NCBI GenBank assembly: GCA_025965895.1
Contig: JAOPWC010000130.1
Location: 1 to 64,000 of the forward strand
DNA length: 64,000 nucleotides
Source: Mycobacterium sp.
Lineage (GTDB): Bacteria > Actinomycetota > Actinomycetes > Mycobacteriales > Mycobacteriaceae
Direction of reading: 5' to 3'
Shown here: in pieces, positions 23,803 through 32,873 of the stretch
How positions within the stretch are numbered: the stretch's first letter is position 1
Layout: each line of letters starts with the position of its first letter
The notes under the pieces: generated by a model
What the model was told of the DNA's origin: nothing
What the model saw: only the letters and a program-made list of their open reading frames with translations
The model's database searches: none
Program-made: the position numbers and the translations under genes

Positions 23803-25112
23803 CAGCCAGACACCCGATGCGGCACGTCTTCGACGCGCCGTCGGTGATCAAGACCAAGCGCGACGGCGACGCGCTCTCGGGTCCGGCGATCGACTGGGTC
23901 GTCGACGCGTACACCAATGGCGACGTCGCCGACGAGCAGATGTCGGCGTTGCTGATGGCGATCTTTCTGCGCGGCATGGACCGCGACGAGATCGCGCACT
24001 GGACAGCGGCCATGGTCGCCTCCGGAGACCGATTCGATCTCTCCGAATTGCGCCGCGCCGGAAACCCGCTCGTGACCGTCGACAAGCACTCGACCGGCGG
24101 TGTCGGCGACAAGATCACGCTCGCGCTGGTGCCGATCGTGATGGCGTGCGGCGCCACGGTGCCGCAGGCCGCCGGGCGCGGCCTCGGTCATACCGGGGGG
24201 ACGCTCGACAAGCTGGAGTCCATCTCCGGATTTACCGCCGAGCTGCCGAAATTGCGCATCCACCAACAACTTTCCGAGATCGGCGGCGCCATGTTCGCCG
24301 CGGGCCAGCTGGCACCCGCCGACCGGAAGATCTACGCGCTTCGCGACGTGACCGGCACGGTCGAATCACTGCCGCTGATCGCCAGTTCGGTGATGAGCAA
24401 GAAGATCGCCGAGGGCACGGCGGCGCTGGTGCTCGACGTCAAAGTCGGATCAGGCGCGTTCATGAAAGGTTTGGCCGAGGCCCGTGAGCTCGCCCACACC
24501 ATGGTCGACCTCGGCGCGGCCAACGGCCTGGCCACCCGTGCGTTGCTGACCGACATGAACCGGCCTCTGGGCGCGACAGTCGGCAATTCCGTCGAGGTCG
24601 CCGAGTCGCTGGACGTGCTCGCCGGCGGAGGGCCGGCCGACGTGGTGGAACTGACGCTGCGCCTGGCCGCCGAGATGCTCGAGGTCGCCGGTCTCGATGG
24701 CCGCGACCCGGCTGACACGTTGCGCGACGGGTCGGCGATGGACGCGTTCCGCGAGCTCGTCACCGCACAGGGTGGCGATCTGTCCGCACCGCTGCCCCTG
24801 GGGGCCCACTCCGAGACCGTGGTCGCCGGGCGCGGCGGCACAATAGGGGACATCGACGCGATGGCAGTGGGTCTTGCGGCGTGGCGGCTTGGTGCCGGCC
24901 GGGCACGCCAGGGCGAACGCGTGCAGCACGGGGCCGGCGTCCGGATCCACCGCCGCCCCGGTGACCCGGTGGCCGCAGGCGACGTCGTGTTCACGCTTTA
25001 CACCGACACCGCCGACCGCATTCCGGCCGCGATGGCCACTCTCGAGTCCGGCTGGAGCATCGGCGAGCCCCCGGGGCGCACTGCGCTGGTCATCGATCGG
25101 ATCGTCGCGTGA
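23799..25112 (+). CDS. deoA: Thymidine phosphorylase
   Basis: DeoA splits thymidine (and deoxyuridine) to base plus deoxyribose-1-phosphate. The 437-aa protein has the pyrimidine-phosphorylase signature DKHSTGGVGDKITLALVPI and GRGLGHTGGTLDKLESI. DVKVGSGAFMKGLAEA and LITDMNRPLG-type segments complete the active site. The GTG at 23799 overlaps the cdd stop and gives an N-terminus reaching FDAPSVIKTKRDG, as in homologues. The stop overlaps add. Confidence 0.96.
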   Translation: MTARHPMRHVFDAPSVIKTKRDGDALSGPAIDWVVDAYTNGDVADEQMSALLMAIFLRGMDRDEIAHWTAAMVASGDRFDLSELRRAGNPLVTVDKHSTGGVGDKITLALVPIVMACGATVPQAAGRGLGHTGGTLDKLESISGFTAELPKLRIHQQLSEIGGAMFAAGQLAPADRKIYALRDVTGTVESLPLIASSVMSKKIAEGTAALVLDVKVGSGAFMKGLAEARELAHTMVDLGAANGLATRALLTDMNRPLGATVGNSVEVAESLDVLAGGGPADVVELTLRLAAEMLEVAGLDGRDPADTLRDGSAMDAFRELVTAQGGDLSAPLPLGAHSETVVAGRGGTIGDIDAMAVGLAAWRLGAGRARQGERVQHGAGVRIHRRPGDPVAAGDVVFTLYTDTADRIPAAMATLESGWSIGEPPGRTALVIDRIVA

Positions 25113-26197
25113 CCGCACCGCTGACCCTGGACATGATCGGACAGGCACCCAAGGCGTTGCTTCACGACCACCTCGACGGGGGTCTGCGCCCGGCCACCGT
25201 GCTGGGACTGGCCGAACAGGGCGGCTACGACAACCTGCCCGCGACCGATGCCGACGCGCTGGCCGGCTGGTTCCGCACCGCCGCGCACAGTGGCTCACTG
25301 GAGCGCTACTTGGAGCCGTTCGCGCACACGGTGGGGGTCATGCAGACCGCGCCGGCCCTGTACCGGGTGGCCTACGAATGCGTCGAAGACCTGGCGGCTG
25401 ACAACGTGGTCTACGCCGAGGTGCGCTTCGCCCCGGAGTTGCACATCGACCAGGGACTGTCGCTGGACGAAGTGGTCGACGCGGTGCTCGCGGGGTTCGC
25501 CGACGGCGAGAAGGCGGCAAGCAGCGAGGGCCGCACCATCACGGTGCGGTGCCTGGTGACCGCGATGCGCCACGCGGCGCGTTCGCAGGAGATCGCCGAG
25601 TTGGCGATCCGGTACCGCGACCAGGGTGTGGTGGGCTTCGACATCGCGGGCGCCGAGGCCGGTAACCCGCCGACGCGCCACCTCGACGCGTTCGAGTACA
25701 TGCGGGACAACAACGGCCGCTTCACAATTCACGCCGGGGAGGCGTTCGGCCTTCCGTCCATCCACGACGCGATCGCCTTCTGTGGCGCCGACCGGCTCGG
25801 CCATGGCGTGCGCATTGTCGACGACATCGAGGAGCGACCGGGCGGCAGCTACCGGCTCGGACGGCTGGCGTCGCTGCTGCGGGACAAGCGCATCCCGCTG
25901 GAGCTGTGCCCGAGTTCCAACGTTCAGACCGGAGCGGTGCGCAGCATCGCTGAGCACCCGTTCGACCTGCTGGCCAGGCTGCGGTTCCGGGTCACGGTCA
26001 ATACCGACAACCGGTTGATGAGCGACACCACGATGAGCAAGGAGATGCTGCGTCTGGTCGAGGCGTTCGGCTACGGCTGGAGTGACCTCGCGCGCTTCAC
26101 GATCAACGCGATGAAGTCGGCGTTCATCCCGTTCGACGAGCGGCTCGCGTTGATCGACGAGGTGATCAAGCCGCGCTTCGCGGTCCTCATCGGCTAA
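25109..26197 (+). CDS. add: Adenosine deaminase
   Basis: A metal-dependent hydrolase converting adenosine and deoxyadenosine to inosine forms, 362 aa. The HxH metal pair is H19/H21 (LLHDHLDGG). FTIHAGEAFG and DRLGHGVRIVDD supply further ligands and catalytic residues, and NTDNRLMSDTTMSKE contains the metal aspartate near residue 299. It starts at GTG overlapping deoA. Its stop overlaps that of the convergent hydrolase by 4 nt (ctaa). Confidence 0.97.
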   Translation: MTAPLTLDMIGQAPKALLHDHLDGGLRPATVLGLAEQGGYDNLPATDADALAGWFRTAAHSGSLERYLEPFAHTVGVMQTAPALYRVAYECVEDLAADNVVYAEVRFAPELHIDQGLSLDEVVDAVLAGFADGEKAASSEGRTITVRCLVTAMRHAARSQEIAELAIRYRDQGVVGFDIAGAEAGNPPTRHLDAFEYMRDNNGRFTIHAGEAFGLPSIHDAIAFCGADRLGHGVRIVDDIEERPGGSYRLGRLASLLRDKRIPLELCPSSNVQTGAVRSIAEHPFDLLARLRFRVTVNTDNRLMSDTTMSKEMLRLVEAFGYGWSDLARFTINAMKSAFIPFDERLALIDEVIKPRFAVLIG

Positions 26198-27015
26198 CCG
26201 GTGAGCACCGCGGTCAGCCGGTCGGCGAACTCCCGTGGCGCGCTCAGGAAGCCTCCGTGGTCGCCGGGGAACAGGGCGGGCGCGGAGCCGAGCAACTCGG
26301 CCAGCGCCGTCGAGGTCGCATGTGTCACCAGGTGGCCGGAATCGGCGCCGATGCCGACGAGGACCCGGGTCGGACCGTTTTTCAACGCGGCGATGTCGGG
26401 GACGTAGTGCGCGCTGGGCCGCAGCTCGTGATCGAAGAAGCGGGCGCCGTTTCTCAGCTCCTCCTCGGTGGGCTCACCGGCCGGGGCCGGCGCGCCATCG
26501 CCGCCGACGTCGAATCCGGCGTTCGCCATGAACTTCATCCACGCCGCCGCGACCCCGTGCCGATGGAACGTCTCGACCACGTCGTCGGTTTTGGCCCGCT
26601 GCTCGGCCGCATCCGGCAGCAGCTCCAGCAGGGGCGGCTCGTGGGCGACGAGCGTGCGGATCCGGCCCGGATAGCGTGCCGCGAGCGCCAGCCCGGTCAC
26701 CGCACCGCCGCTGGAACCGAACACGTCGGCGGTGTCGGCGCCCACCGCGTCCAGCAGCGCGATGACGTCGTCGGCCCGCAGCTCGGGTGTGGAGTCCTGT
26801 GACGGGTCGTCCACCCGGCTGCCGGAGATCCCGCGCGGGTCGTACGTGATGACGGTGTGCCGCTCTGCCAGGGCGTCGGCCAGCGAGGAGAACTCGCCGG
26901 CCGCCATCGGCGATCCGATGACTGCCAGCGTGGGGCCGGCGCCGCGGACCTCGTAGTACAACCGCGCCCCGGGCACGGTCAGGGTCTGGGTGCTGCGGTG
27001 TGTGGTGTGAGTCAT
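26194..27015 (-). CDS. Alpha/beta hydrolase
   Basis: A 273-aa hydrolase. The nucleophile elbow is DVFGSSGGAVTGLAL, with serine in GSSGG. VITYDPRGISGSR precedes it, and the histidine is probably in LFPGDHGGFLSAP. The ATG at 27015 (MTHTTHRST) was preferred to one nine codons upstream. Such proteins occur widely beside unrelated genes and the substrate is unknown. Confidence 0.88.
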   Translation of the reverse strand: MTHTTHRSTQTLTVPGARLYYEVRGAGPTLAVIGSPMAAGEFSSLADALAERHTVITYDPRGISGSRVDDPSQDSTPELRADDVIALLDAVGADTADVFGSSGGAVTGLALAARYPGRIRTLVAHEPPLLELLPDAAEQRAKTDDVVETFHRHGVAAAWMKFMANAGFDVGGDGAPAPAGEPTEEELRNGARFFDHELRPSAHYVPDIAALKNGPTRVLVGIGADSGHLVTHATSTALAELLGSAPALFPGDHGGFLSAPREFADRLTAVLTG

Positions 27016-27080
27016 GTCGGTACAGACTGCCGTCTCGGGCACATCTCATCGCGACTCGCCGACGTGATCACCGGTAGGCC

Positions 27081-28394
27081 CTACTCGGGGCGCAGCCGCG
27101 ACTCCACAAACGTCTCCAGTCGCTCCCACTGCGCGACCGCGTCGGCGTAGGGCGCCGCAGGCTTGCGGGACGTGCCCGGGTCGAGCACATAGGCCACCAG
27201 CTTGCCGAGCGGGGTGTCGCCCTCCAACGTGTCGTCGACGAGATTTTCTTCGGCGTACACACCGGCGTCCCTGAGCAGTTCGACAGCCAGTTCGAGCTGT
27301 TCGCGGTCCAGCGCCTCGGGCCCGTCGCCGATGTCGTCGGCCAGCCCGGTCAGCACGTAGACGTTGTCCTCGGTGATATCGACCCGCAGCGAGCCGTCGG
27401 TGGCGGCTGTGCGGATGTCGTCGTAGGTGGCGAGCCCGGAGAGGTCGTGGTCATGCTCGTCGGCCAGGTAGCGCGCCAGCGCGCGCTCGGAGTTGAACAC
27501 ACTGATCCTGCCGTTGCGGCCCAGGAACACCGGCTCATCGTCGAGATAGCAGCGCAATGTGTAGAAGGTGCCCGCGCCGGTGATCATCCGGATCGGATCG
27601 ATGCCGACCTTCATCCAGAAGTCGTCGTCGCCGCCGAGGACGAGGTTGTCGTCGTGGCTGACGGTCTCCTCGTGCTCGTGTTCTGTGGTGTCGACATCGT
27701 CGGTGTCCGCGGTCTCGGCCTCGTTGTCGACGTCCTCGTCGACATCGACATCCTCGACATCCTCGACCTCGTCGACATCGTCGAGCTCGTTCTCCGGTGC
27801 GGCGAGCAATTCAGCCTCTGCCTGCTTGGCGGCGTCGCTGTCCACCTTCGGTATCGAGATGATCCCCTCGATGGCGTCGACCACTTTGTCCCAGCCCTTG
27901 TCGACGGTCGCGCCGATCTCATGCCAGCGCCGCAAGCCCGCCTTGTCGGAGAAGTTCTCGACCCCACCCGACAGCGACGACAGCACCGGATTGCCGTTGA
28001 AGAACTTGGTGACTGCGGGCAGTTCGCAGACCGACCCGATCGCCGAGACGATCGCCATCGTGCCCTGCAGCTCCTCGACGGATTCCTGTCTCGGCTTCTC
28101 CGCGAGCAGCTCGTAGACCTTGATCAGGTCGAACCGCTTGTCCTCGTCAGGGTCAAGCTCGTGGGCCGACAGCGCGGTCAGGGTCTTCCAGGACGGGTGG
28201 TCGGCAAGGTCGTTGTCGCTGTCGCCGCGGACGAAAGCGACCAGGTCAGGAACGGATTCGAATGCATACAGGTCCTCGTCCTTGCCGAGGAACGCCTCCC
28301 ACTCGTCACCGGCATCGCGCCAGCGTGGGGCCCACAGCGTGAACACGTCGCGTTCGTCCAATGCCAGCCCGATGGGCACGATGTCAACAGCCAC
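27081..28394 (-). CDS. Conserved mycobacterial protein with an acidic low-complexity segment (Rv3311-like)
   Basis: A 437-aa protein of unknown function. The flanking halves look well folded: VDIVPIGLALDERDVFTLWA at the start, and FYTLRCYLDDEPVFLGRNGR and AVAQWERLETFVESRLRPE later. Between them, about residues 200-250, lies a run of Asp, Glu and Val with little else (DDVDEVEDVEDVDVDED and DTTEHEHEE). It is encoded by near-repeats of gtcgacatc. The GTG start at 28394 matches the homologue better than the longer open frame. No signal peptide, membrane segment or catalytic motif is seen. M. tuberculosis has a homologue near the same genes. Confidence 0.88.
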   Translation of the reverse strand: MAVDIVPIGLALDERDVFTLWAPRWRDAGDEWEAFLGKDEDLYAFESVPDLVAFVRGDSDNDLADHPSWKTLTALSAHELDPDEDKRFDLIKVYELLAEKPRQESVEELQGTMAIVSAIGSVCELPAVTKFFNGNPVLSSLSGGVENFSDKAGLRRWHEIGATVDKGWDKVVDAIEGIISIPKVDSDAAKQAEAELLAAPENELDDVDEVEDVEDVDVDEDVDNEAETADTDDVDTTEHEHEETVSHDDNLVLGGDDDFWMKVGIDPIRMITGAGTFYTLRCYLDDEPVFLGRNGRISVFNSERALARYLADEHDHDLSGLATYDDIRTAATDGSLRVDITEDNVYVLTGLADDIGDGPEALDREQLELAVELLRDAGVYAEENLVDDTLEGDTPLGKLVAYVLDPGTSRKPAAPYADAVAQWERLETFVESRLRPE

Positions 28395-28610
28395 GCGGCA
28401 CAGCTTAGCCAGCACTGTCGGCGCAGCACCGACTGCCGCTGCTGAGCGGCTGCGCATGCCGGCTCCGCAGCGGGAGAGCTCTGCCGCCACGCCACGCCGC
28501 CGCGTCGGCACCGTGTCGTCGAATTGTCATTCGCGACAATATAGTTCTCGGGTGTGGTTAGCTGACCGTGTCGATAGCCGTCCCGAGACTGGGATGAAGG
28601 GAGCTCATGC

Positions 28611-28994
28611 ATGTTGCTGTCAGGCGTTGGCATCCGGCGGGCACTGCTGGGAGCGATCGGTACCGGGGCGATGGTCGGTGCCACTCTGTTCGGTGGGCCC
28701 TCATGGGCGTTTGCTCAGCCCACGCCCATACCGCCACCTCTTCCGCCTGCGGCACCGCAGCCCGGGTGCACGGCCGGCGACCTGGCCACGGTGTCGGGCA
28801 CTGTCGGGACGGCGATGGGGGACTACCTGTTCAGCCACCCGGACGTCAACAACTTCTTCACCGGTCTTCGTGGGCTGCCGAACGATGAGATTCGCGGCGA
28901 CGTCCAGAACTACCTCAACGCCAACCCCCAGGTCGAGTCCGACATCAACGGGATCCGCCAACCCCTCACCGACCTGAGGAACCGCTGTCAGTAG
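28611..28994 (+). CDS. Secreted haemophore-type haem-binding protein
   Basis: A 127-aa exported protein. The signal peptide covers about residues 1-35, ending SWAFAQP, followed by a proline-rich linker. The mature domain matches the mycobacterial haem-binding (MHB, Rv0203-like) family: GCTAGDLATVSGTVG, YLFSHPDVNNFFTGL and VQNYLNANPQVESDIN, with one Cys at each end likely to form a disulfide. The family binds haem and passes it to MmpL transporters, none of which is adjacent. A three-copy repeat follows the stop. Confidence 0.88.
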   Translation: MLLSGVGIRRALLGAIGTGAMVGATLFGGPSWAFAQPTPIPPPLPPAAPQPGCTAGDLATVSGTVGTAMGDYLFSHPDVNNFFTGLRGLPNDEIRGDVQNYLNANPQVESDINGIRQPLTDLRNRCQ

Positions 28995-28996
28995 CC

Positions 28997-29037
28997 AGAT
29001 CAGTCACTGCAGATCAGTCACTGCAGATCAGTCACCT
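28997..29037. repeat. Three tandem copies of a 14-bp unit
   Basis: cagatcagtcactg is present at 28997-29010 and 29011-29024, and again, ending slightly differently, at 29025-29037. It lies 2 bp after the haemophore stop and 20 bp before the next start. Confidence 0.95.
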
Positions 29038-29056
29038 TGCTGAGGAGACAAGCACG

Positions 29057-29353
29057 ATGAGTCATTGGACACGGTCATGGACCGTCACGGCGGCGACAGT
29101 CTTGACGCTCGCGGCCGTTCCCGGGGCGATAGTCACGATTCAGCTGCCCGGCGTCGCCAGGGCCGACGTATGTGCCAGTGCCGGCCGACGGGTATCCGTG
29201 AGTGGCTGCGCGAACATCGCCGACGCAGTTGCGCCCTACGTTCCGCCGCCGGCGTACTACGCGCCCATGCCGTACGACCCACCGCCGCCGCCGAACGTCA
29301 GCGGGTGTGTCAGCTACAACGGCCGGTGGGTCAGCGCCGGCGGGTGCAACTAG
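29057..29353 (+). CDS. Small secreted cysteine-containing protein
   Basis: A 98-aa protein with a clear signal peptide (residues 1-36, cleavage near GVARAD). The mature part holds an N-terminal cysteine pair (VCASAGRRVSVSGC), a proline/tyrosine-rich centre (VPPPAYYAPMPYDPPPPP) and a C-terminal repeat of the first motif (NVSGCVSYNGRWVSAGGC). A gaggag ribosome site precedes the ATG. The location corresponds to where M. tuberculosis carries the small secreted pilin gene mtp, but the sequence is not obviously the same protein. Function unknown. Confidence 0.85.
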   Translation: MSHWTRSWTVTAATVLTLAAVPGAIVTIQLPGVARADVCASAGRRVSVSGCANIADAVAPYVPPPAYYAPMPYDPPPPPNVSGCVSYNGRWVSAGGCN

Positions 29354-29363
29354 GTTTTCGGCC

Positions 29364-29987
29364 ATGGATGTCCGCGTCGTCGACCACCCTCTCGCCGCGG
29401 CGCGGCTCACCACGCTGCGCGACGAGCGCACCCAGAACGCGGCTTTCCGCGCAGCGCTGCGCGACCTGACCCTGATGCTCGTCTACGAAGCGACCCGCGA
29501 CGCGCCGACCGACCCGGTGGCCGTGCGCACGCCGCTGGCCGACACCACCGGCTGCCGGCTCGCCAACCCGCCGCTGCTCGTCCCGGTCCTGCGGGCCGGC
29601 CTCGGGATGGTCGACCAGGCACACGCCCTGATTCCCGAGGCCAGGGTCGGCTTCGTCGGCGTGGCGCGCGACGAGAAGACCCATCTGCCGACGCCATATC
29701 TCGAGTCGCTGCCCGACGACTTGAGCACCCAGCCGGTGATGGTGCTGGACCCGATGGTGGCCACGGGCGGCTCGATGGCCCACACCGTCGGGCTGCTGCA
29801 ATCACGCAACGCCATGGATATCACCGCCATCTGCGTGGTGGTCGCACCCGAGGGCATCGCGACGCTGGAGAACGTGGCGCCGGACATGCGGCTGTTCACC
29901 GCCACCATCGACGAGCGGCTTAACGACATCGCTTACATAGTCCCCGGGCTGGGGGACGCGGGGGATCGGCAGTTCGGACCGCGCTAA
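29364..29987 (+). CDS. upp: Uracil phosphoribosyltransferase
   Basis: Makes UMP from uracil and PRPP in pyrimidine salvage. The 207-aa protein has the standard start (MDVRVVDHPLAAARLTTLRD). The PRPP-binding motif is VMVLDPMVATGGSM, and the uracil site lies at the C-terminus (NDIAYIVPGLGDAGDRQFG). The ATG at 29364 gives the family's exact length. It begins 10 bp after the small secreted protein. Confidence 0.97.
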   Translation: MDVRVVDHPLAAARLTTLRDERTQNAAFRAALRDLTLMLVYEATRDAPTDPVAVRTPLADTTGCRLANPPLLVPVLRAGLGMVDQAHALIPEARVGFVGVARDEKTHLPTPYLESLPDDLSTQPVMVLDPMVATGGSMAHTVGLLQSRNAMDITAICVVVAPEGIATLENVAPDMRLFTATIDERLNDIAYIVPGLGDAGDRQFGPR

Positions 29988-30035
29988 ATGTCGGCCGTCA
30001 TGCATAGCGGCGGCCCCACTGGGTACGTCGCGAAT

Positions 30036-30440
30036 ATGACCAAACACCAACAAGACCAGGACTCCGGCGGCGGCATCCGCACGGGTCCGGAATCATCAAA
30101 GTCGCTGCAGTACGCGCAGGAGATCCGTTCCCCGGACGACAAGCCGGAGAAGCCGGGCCAGACCCTGGTGACCACCAACCACGACGTGATCCGCCAGTGG
30201 GCGGAGAAACGAAACGCGCAACCCGCGACGGTCCCGGGGACCGAGCACGACGGCCATCTCGGTGTGCTGACCTTCGACTTCCCGGGCTACGGAGGCGAAA
30301 ACCTGCGCCACGTGAGTTGGGACGAATGGTTCGAGACCTTTGATGCCCGCCACCTCAACTTCGTCTATCAGGAGTCCAAGGCGGATGGCACGCCCAGCAA
30401 CTTCTTCCATCTTGAGAACCCCGACCGCGAGGACGGCTGA
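30036..30440 (+). CDS. Conserved hypothetical protein
   Basis: A soluble 134-aa protein with a polar, probably flexible N-terminus and a conserved core from TTNHDVIRQWAEKRNAQPAT to SWDEWFETFDARHLNFVYQE. Similar short proteins occur across actinobacteria, and I recall them often carrying a doubtful glucan-branching-enzyme label; nothing catalytic is visible. The ATG at 30036 was preferred over one at 29988, because the intervening residues look unconserved. Confidence 0.75.
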   Translation: MTKHQQDQDSGGGIRTGPESSKSLQYAQEIRSPDDKPEKPGQTLVTTNHDVIRQWAEKRNAQPATVPGTEHDGHLGVLTFDFPGYGGENLRHVSWDEWFETFDARHLNFVYQESKADGTPSNFFHLENPDREDG

Positions 30441-30449
30441 GCAACTCCC

Positions 30450-32054
30450 TCAGCCCTGAACCAGGTTGGCGGCTTCTCTTTCCACGTCGGCACGTAGCGT
30501 CTCGGCGGCCTTCCGCGCAGCAGCCAGGTCTGTGTCGACCGCCTCGCGAATTTCGATGTAACCCTTGATCTTCGGTTCGGTGCCCGATGGGCGCAGGGCG
30601 AGCCGCACCGACGTGCGCCCGGTGCCGCCCGAGAGGATCAGCGCGTCAGTGCGCATCTGCCCCCGGCCCGCCAACAGGTCGGTGACGGTCACATCGCTCC
30701 CGGCCAGTCGTGCCGGAGGTTGCGCCCGCAGCCGCGTCATCACCCCCGGCGCGTCGTCCGTCCGCGCGGTGATCGAAGAGGTGGCGTGGACGCCGAATTG
30801 CCGCGCGAGGTCGTCGAGCACGGCCGGCACCGAGCGGCCACCGGCCTTCAGCCCCGCCACCAGGTCGCTGCACAGCACAGCTGCGCTGATCCCGTCCTTG
30901 TCCCGTACCGCGGCAGGGTCGACGCAGTGCCCGATCGCCTCTTCGTACGCGTACACCAACCCGCTGCCGGCAGCGCGGGCGAGCCATTTGAACCCGGTCA
31001 GCGTTTCGACGTGGCGCGCGCCGTGCGCCGCCGCGATCGACGCGAGCATCCGCGACGAAACCACGGTGCTTGCGACCACGGAGCCAGCGGCGGCATCGGA
31101 CAGAATGTAGCCGCCCAGTAGCCAGCCGGTTTCGTCGCCTGAGAGCATCCGCCAGCCGTTTGCGGTCGGGATGCCGATCGCGCAACGGTCGGCGTCGGGG
31201 TCGAGGGCGACGGCGATGTCGGCGCCAACGTCGGCGGCCAGTTGCAGAAGCGCATCGACGACACCGGGTTCCTCGGGGTTCGGGAACGCGACGGTGGGGA
31301 ATTCGGGATCGGGGTCGGATTGAGCGGCAACGGTATGGATGTCGTCGAAGCCTGCACGGCGCAGCACTTCGACGGCGCAGGCACCGCCGACCCCGTGCAG
31401 CGCGGTCAGCGCCACTCGCGCCGAACCGGTCCCGCGCCGCACCGACGCCGCTCGGGCGACGTACTGGTGCACCAGTTCGGCACCGGAAGCCTCGACCGGC
31501 CCGCGGGCGATCTCGTCGGCGAACGGCGCGACCGCGATGGCCGCTTCGATCGCGCGATCGGTGGGCGGGACGATCTGCATGCCGCCGTCGGTGTAGACCT
31601 TGTAGCCGTTGTCCGACGCCGGGTTGTGCGACGCGGTGATCTGCACGCCCGCGGCCGCGCCGGTGTGCCGCACCGCGAACGCCACCACCGGGGTGGGCTG
31701 TGGCCCCGGCAGGAGCGTGACTAAAAAGCCCTCTGCAGCAAGCACTTCGGCAGCGGCCGTCGCGAACCGCTGGGAGCCGTGACGGGCATCGTGGCCCACG
31801 ATCACCGCGGACCCGGCAAGGCAGCGGTCCTTGAGCACCCGTGACAGCGCCCAGGTGGCCCGCAACACCACGGCCAGGTTCATCCCACCCGGTCCGCCGC
31901 GCATAGGACCGCGCAGCCCGGCGGTGCCGAACGCCAGTGACCCGGCAAAGCGGGCTGCCAGCTCGCCAGGGGGACATCCGGCCAGCTCCGCGGCGGTCAC
32001 CGGGTCGGGATCGTGGGCGATCCACTCTTCAGGCGTCAACCCGTGCAGCGCCAT
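30450..32054 (-). CDS. pmmB: Phosphomannomutase/phosphoglucomutase family enzyme
   Basis: An alpha-D-phosphohexomutase of 534 aa. The phosphoserine is S142 in TASHNPASDNGYKVY, the metal loop is D285-R290 (DPDADR), the sugar loop is YEEAIGH, and the C-terminal phosphate-binding motif is LRPSGTEPKIKGY. In this family the long form often acts on pentose or hexose 1-phosphates. Beside deoD it could process ribose/deoxyribose-1-phosphate from nucleoside cleavage (phosphopentomutase); this is inferred from context only. Its ATG overlaps the deoD stop. Confidence 0.93.
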   Translation of the reverse strand: MALHGLTPEEWIAHDPDPVTAAELAGCPPGELAARFAGSLAFGTAGLRGPMRGGPGGMNLAVVLRATWALSRVLKDRCLAGSAVIVGHDARHGSQRFATAAAEVLAAEGFLVTLLPGPQPTPVVAFAVRHTGAAAGVQITASHNPASDNGYKVYTDGGMQIVPPTDRAIEAAIAVAPFADEIARGPVEASGAELVHQYVARAASVRRGTGSARVALTALHGVGGACAVEVLRRAGFDDIHTVAAQSDPDPEFPTVAFPNPEEPGVVDALLQLAADVGADIAVALDPDADRCAIGIPTANGWRMLSGDETGWLLGGYILSDAAAGSVVASTVVSSRMLASIAAAHGARHVETLTGFKWLARAAGSGLVYAYEEAIGHCVDPAAVRDKDGISAAVLCSDLVAGLKAGGRSVPAVLDDLARQFGVHATSSITARTDDAPGVMTRLRAQPPARLAGSDVTVTDLLAGRGQMRTDALILSGGTGRTSVRLALRPSGTEPKIKGYIEIREAVDTDLAAARKAAETLRADVEREAANLVQG

Positions 32055-32839
32055 CAGATCACGGCGAGCAGTTCGGCCAGCAGAGAACCCATCCGGGTCG
32101 CGGATTGACGGCCTGCCTGCAGCACTTCAGCGTGGGTGATCGGTTGCCCGGTCATCCCGGCGGCCAAGTTGGTGACCAGCGAGAGGCCGAGCACCTCCAC
32201 GCCGGCCGCGCGTGCGGCGATCGCCTCGTGGACCGTCGACATGCCCACCAGGTCGGCGCCGAGCGTCCGCAACATCCGGATCTCCGCCGGGGTTTCGTAC
32301 TGGGGTCCCGACACGCCGGCGTACACGCCTTCGGCGAGCGACGGGTCGATGCCACGGGCCAGCGCCCGCAGTCGCGGCGAGTAGGCGTCGACCATGTCGA
32401 CGAACTGGGCGCCGACCAGCGGCGAGCGCCCGGTCAAGTTCAGGTGGTCGCCGATCAGCACCGGCTCGCCGATCGTGTAGTCGTCGCGGAGCCCCCCGGC
32501 GGCGTTGGTGAGCACCACCGCGCGCGCCCCGGCGGCTGCTGCCGCGCGGACCGGGCGGACGATGTCGGGCAGGTCGTGACCTTCGTAGGCGTGGATCCGC
32601 CCGAGCAGCACCAGCACCCGATTGTCCGCGACGGGAATCGACAACATCTGTCCTCGATGGCCGGCCGCGGCGGGCGGAGTGAAGCCGGGCAGCTCGGCCA
32701 TCTGCAGCGTCGCCGCGGGCCGGCCCAGCGTTTCTGCCGCCGGCGCCCAGCCGGAACCCAGCACCACCGCAACCTCGTGGCGGGCGACGCCCGTGCGTTC
32801 GGCGATGAGGCGCGCCGCGCTCTCGGCGAGCTCATCCAT
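32054..32839 (-). CDS. deoD: Purine nucleoside phosphorylase (trimeric PNP)
   Basis: Cleaves inosine and guanosine to base plus ribose-1-phosphate. The 261-aa protein matches the mycobacterial enzyme called deoD, also named punA elsewhere. Phosphate-binding motifs are VVLGSGWAP and GRIHAYEGHDL, and the base site includes VLTNAAGGL and VGMSTVHEAIAAR. The ATG at 32839 (MDELAESAARL) fits the homologue start. It is co-transcribed with pmmB and divergent from amiB1 with 34 bp between starts. Confidence 0.96.
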   Translation of the reverse strand: MDELAESAARLIAERTGVARHEVAVVLGSGWAPAAETLGRPAATLQMAELPGFTPPAAAGHRGQMLSIPVADNRVLVLLGRIHAYEGHDLPDIVRPVRAAAAAGARAVVLTNAAGGLRDDYTIGEPVLIGDHLNLTGRSPLVGAQFVDMVDAYSPRLRALARGIDPSLAEGVYAGVSGPQYETPAEIRMLRTLGADLVGMSTVHEAIAARAAGVEVLGLSLVTNLAAGMTGQPITHAEVLQAGRQSATRMGSLLAELLAVI

Positions 32840-32873
32840 GATCGGCGAGCATAACCGCGGGTGGGATACTGCA

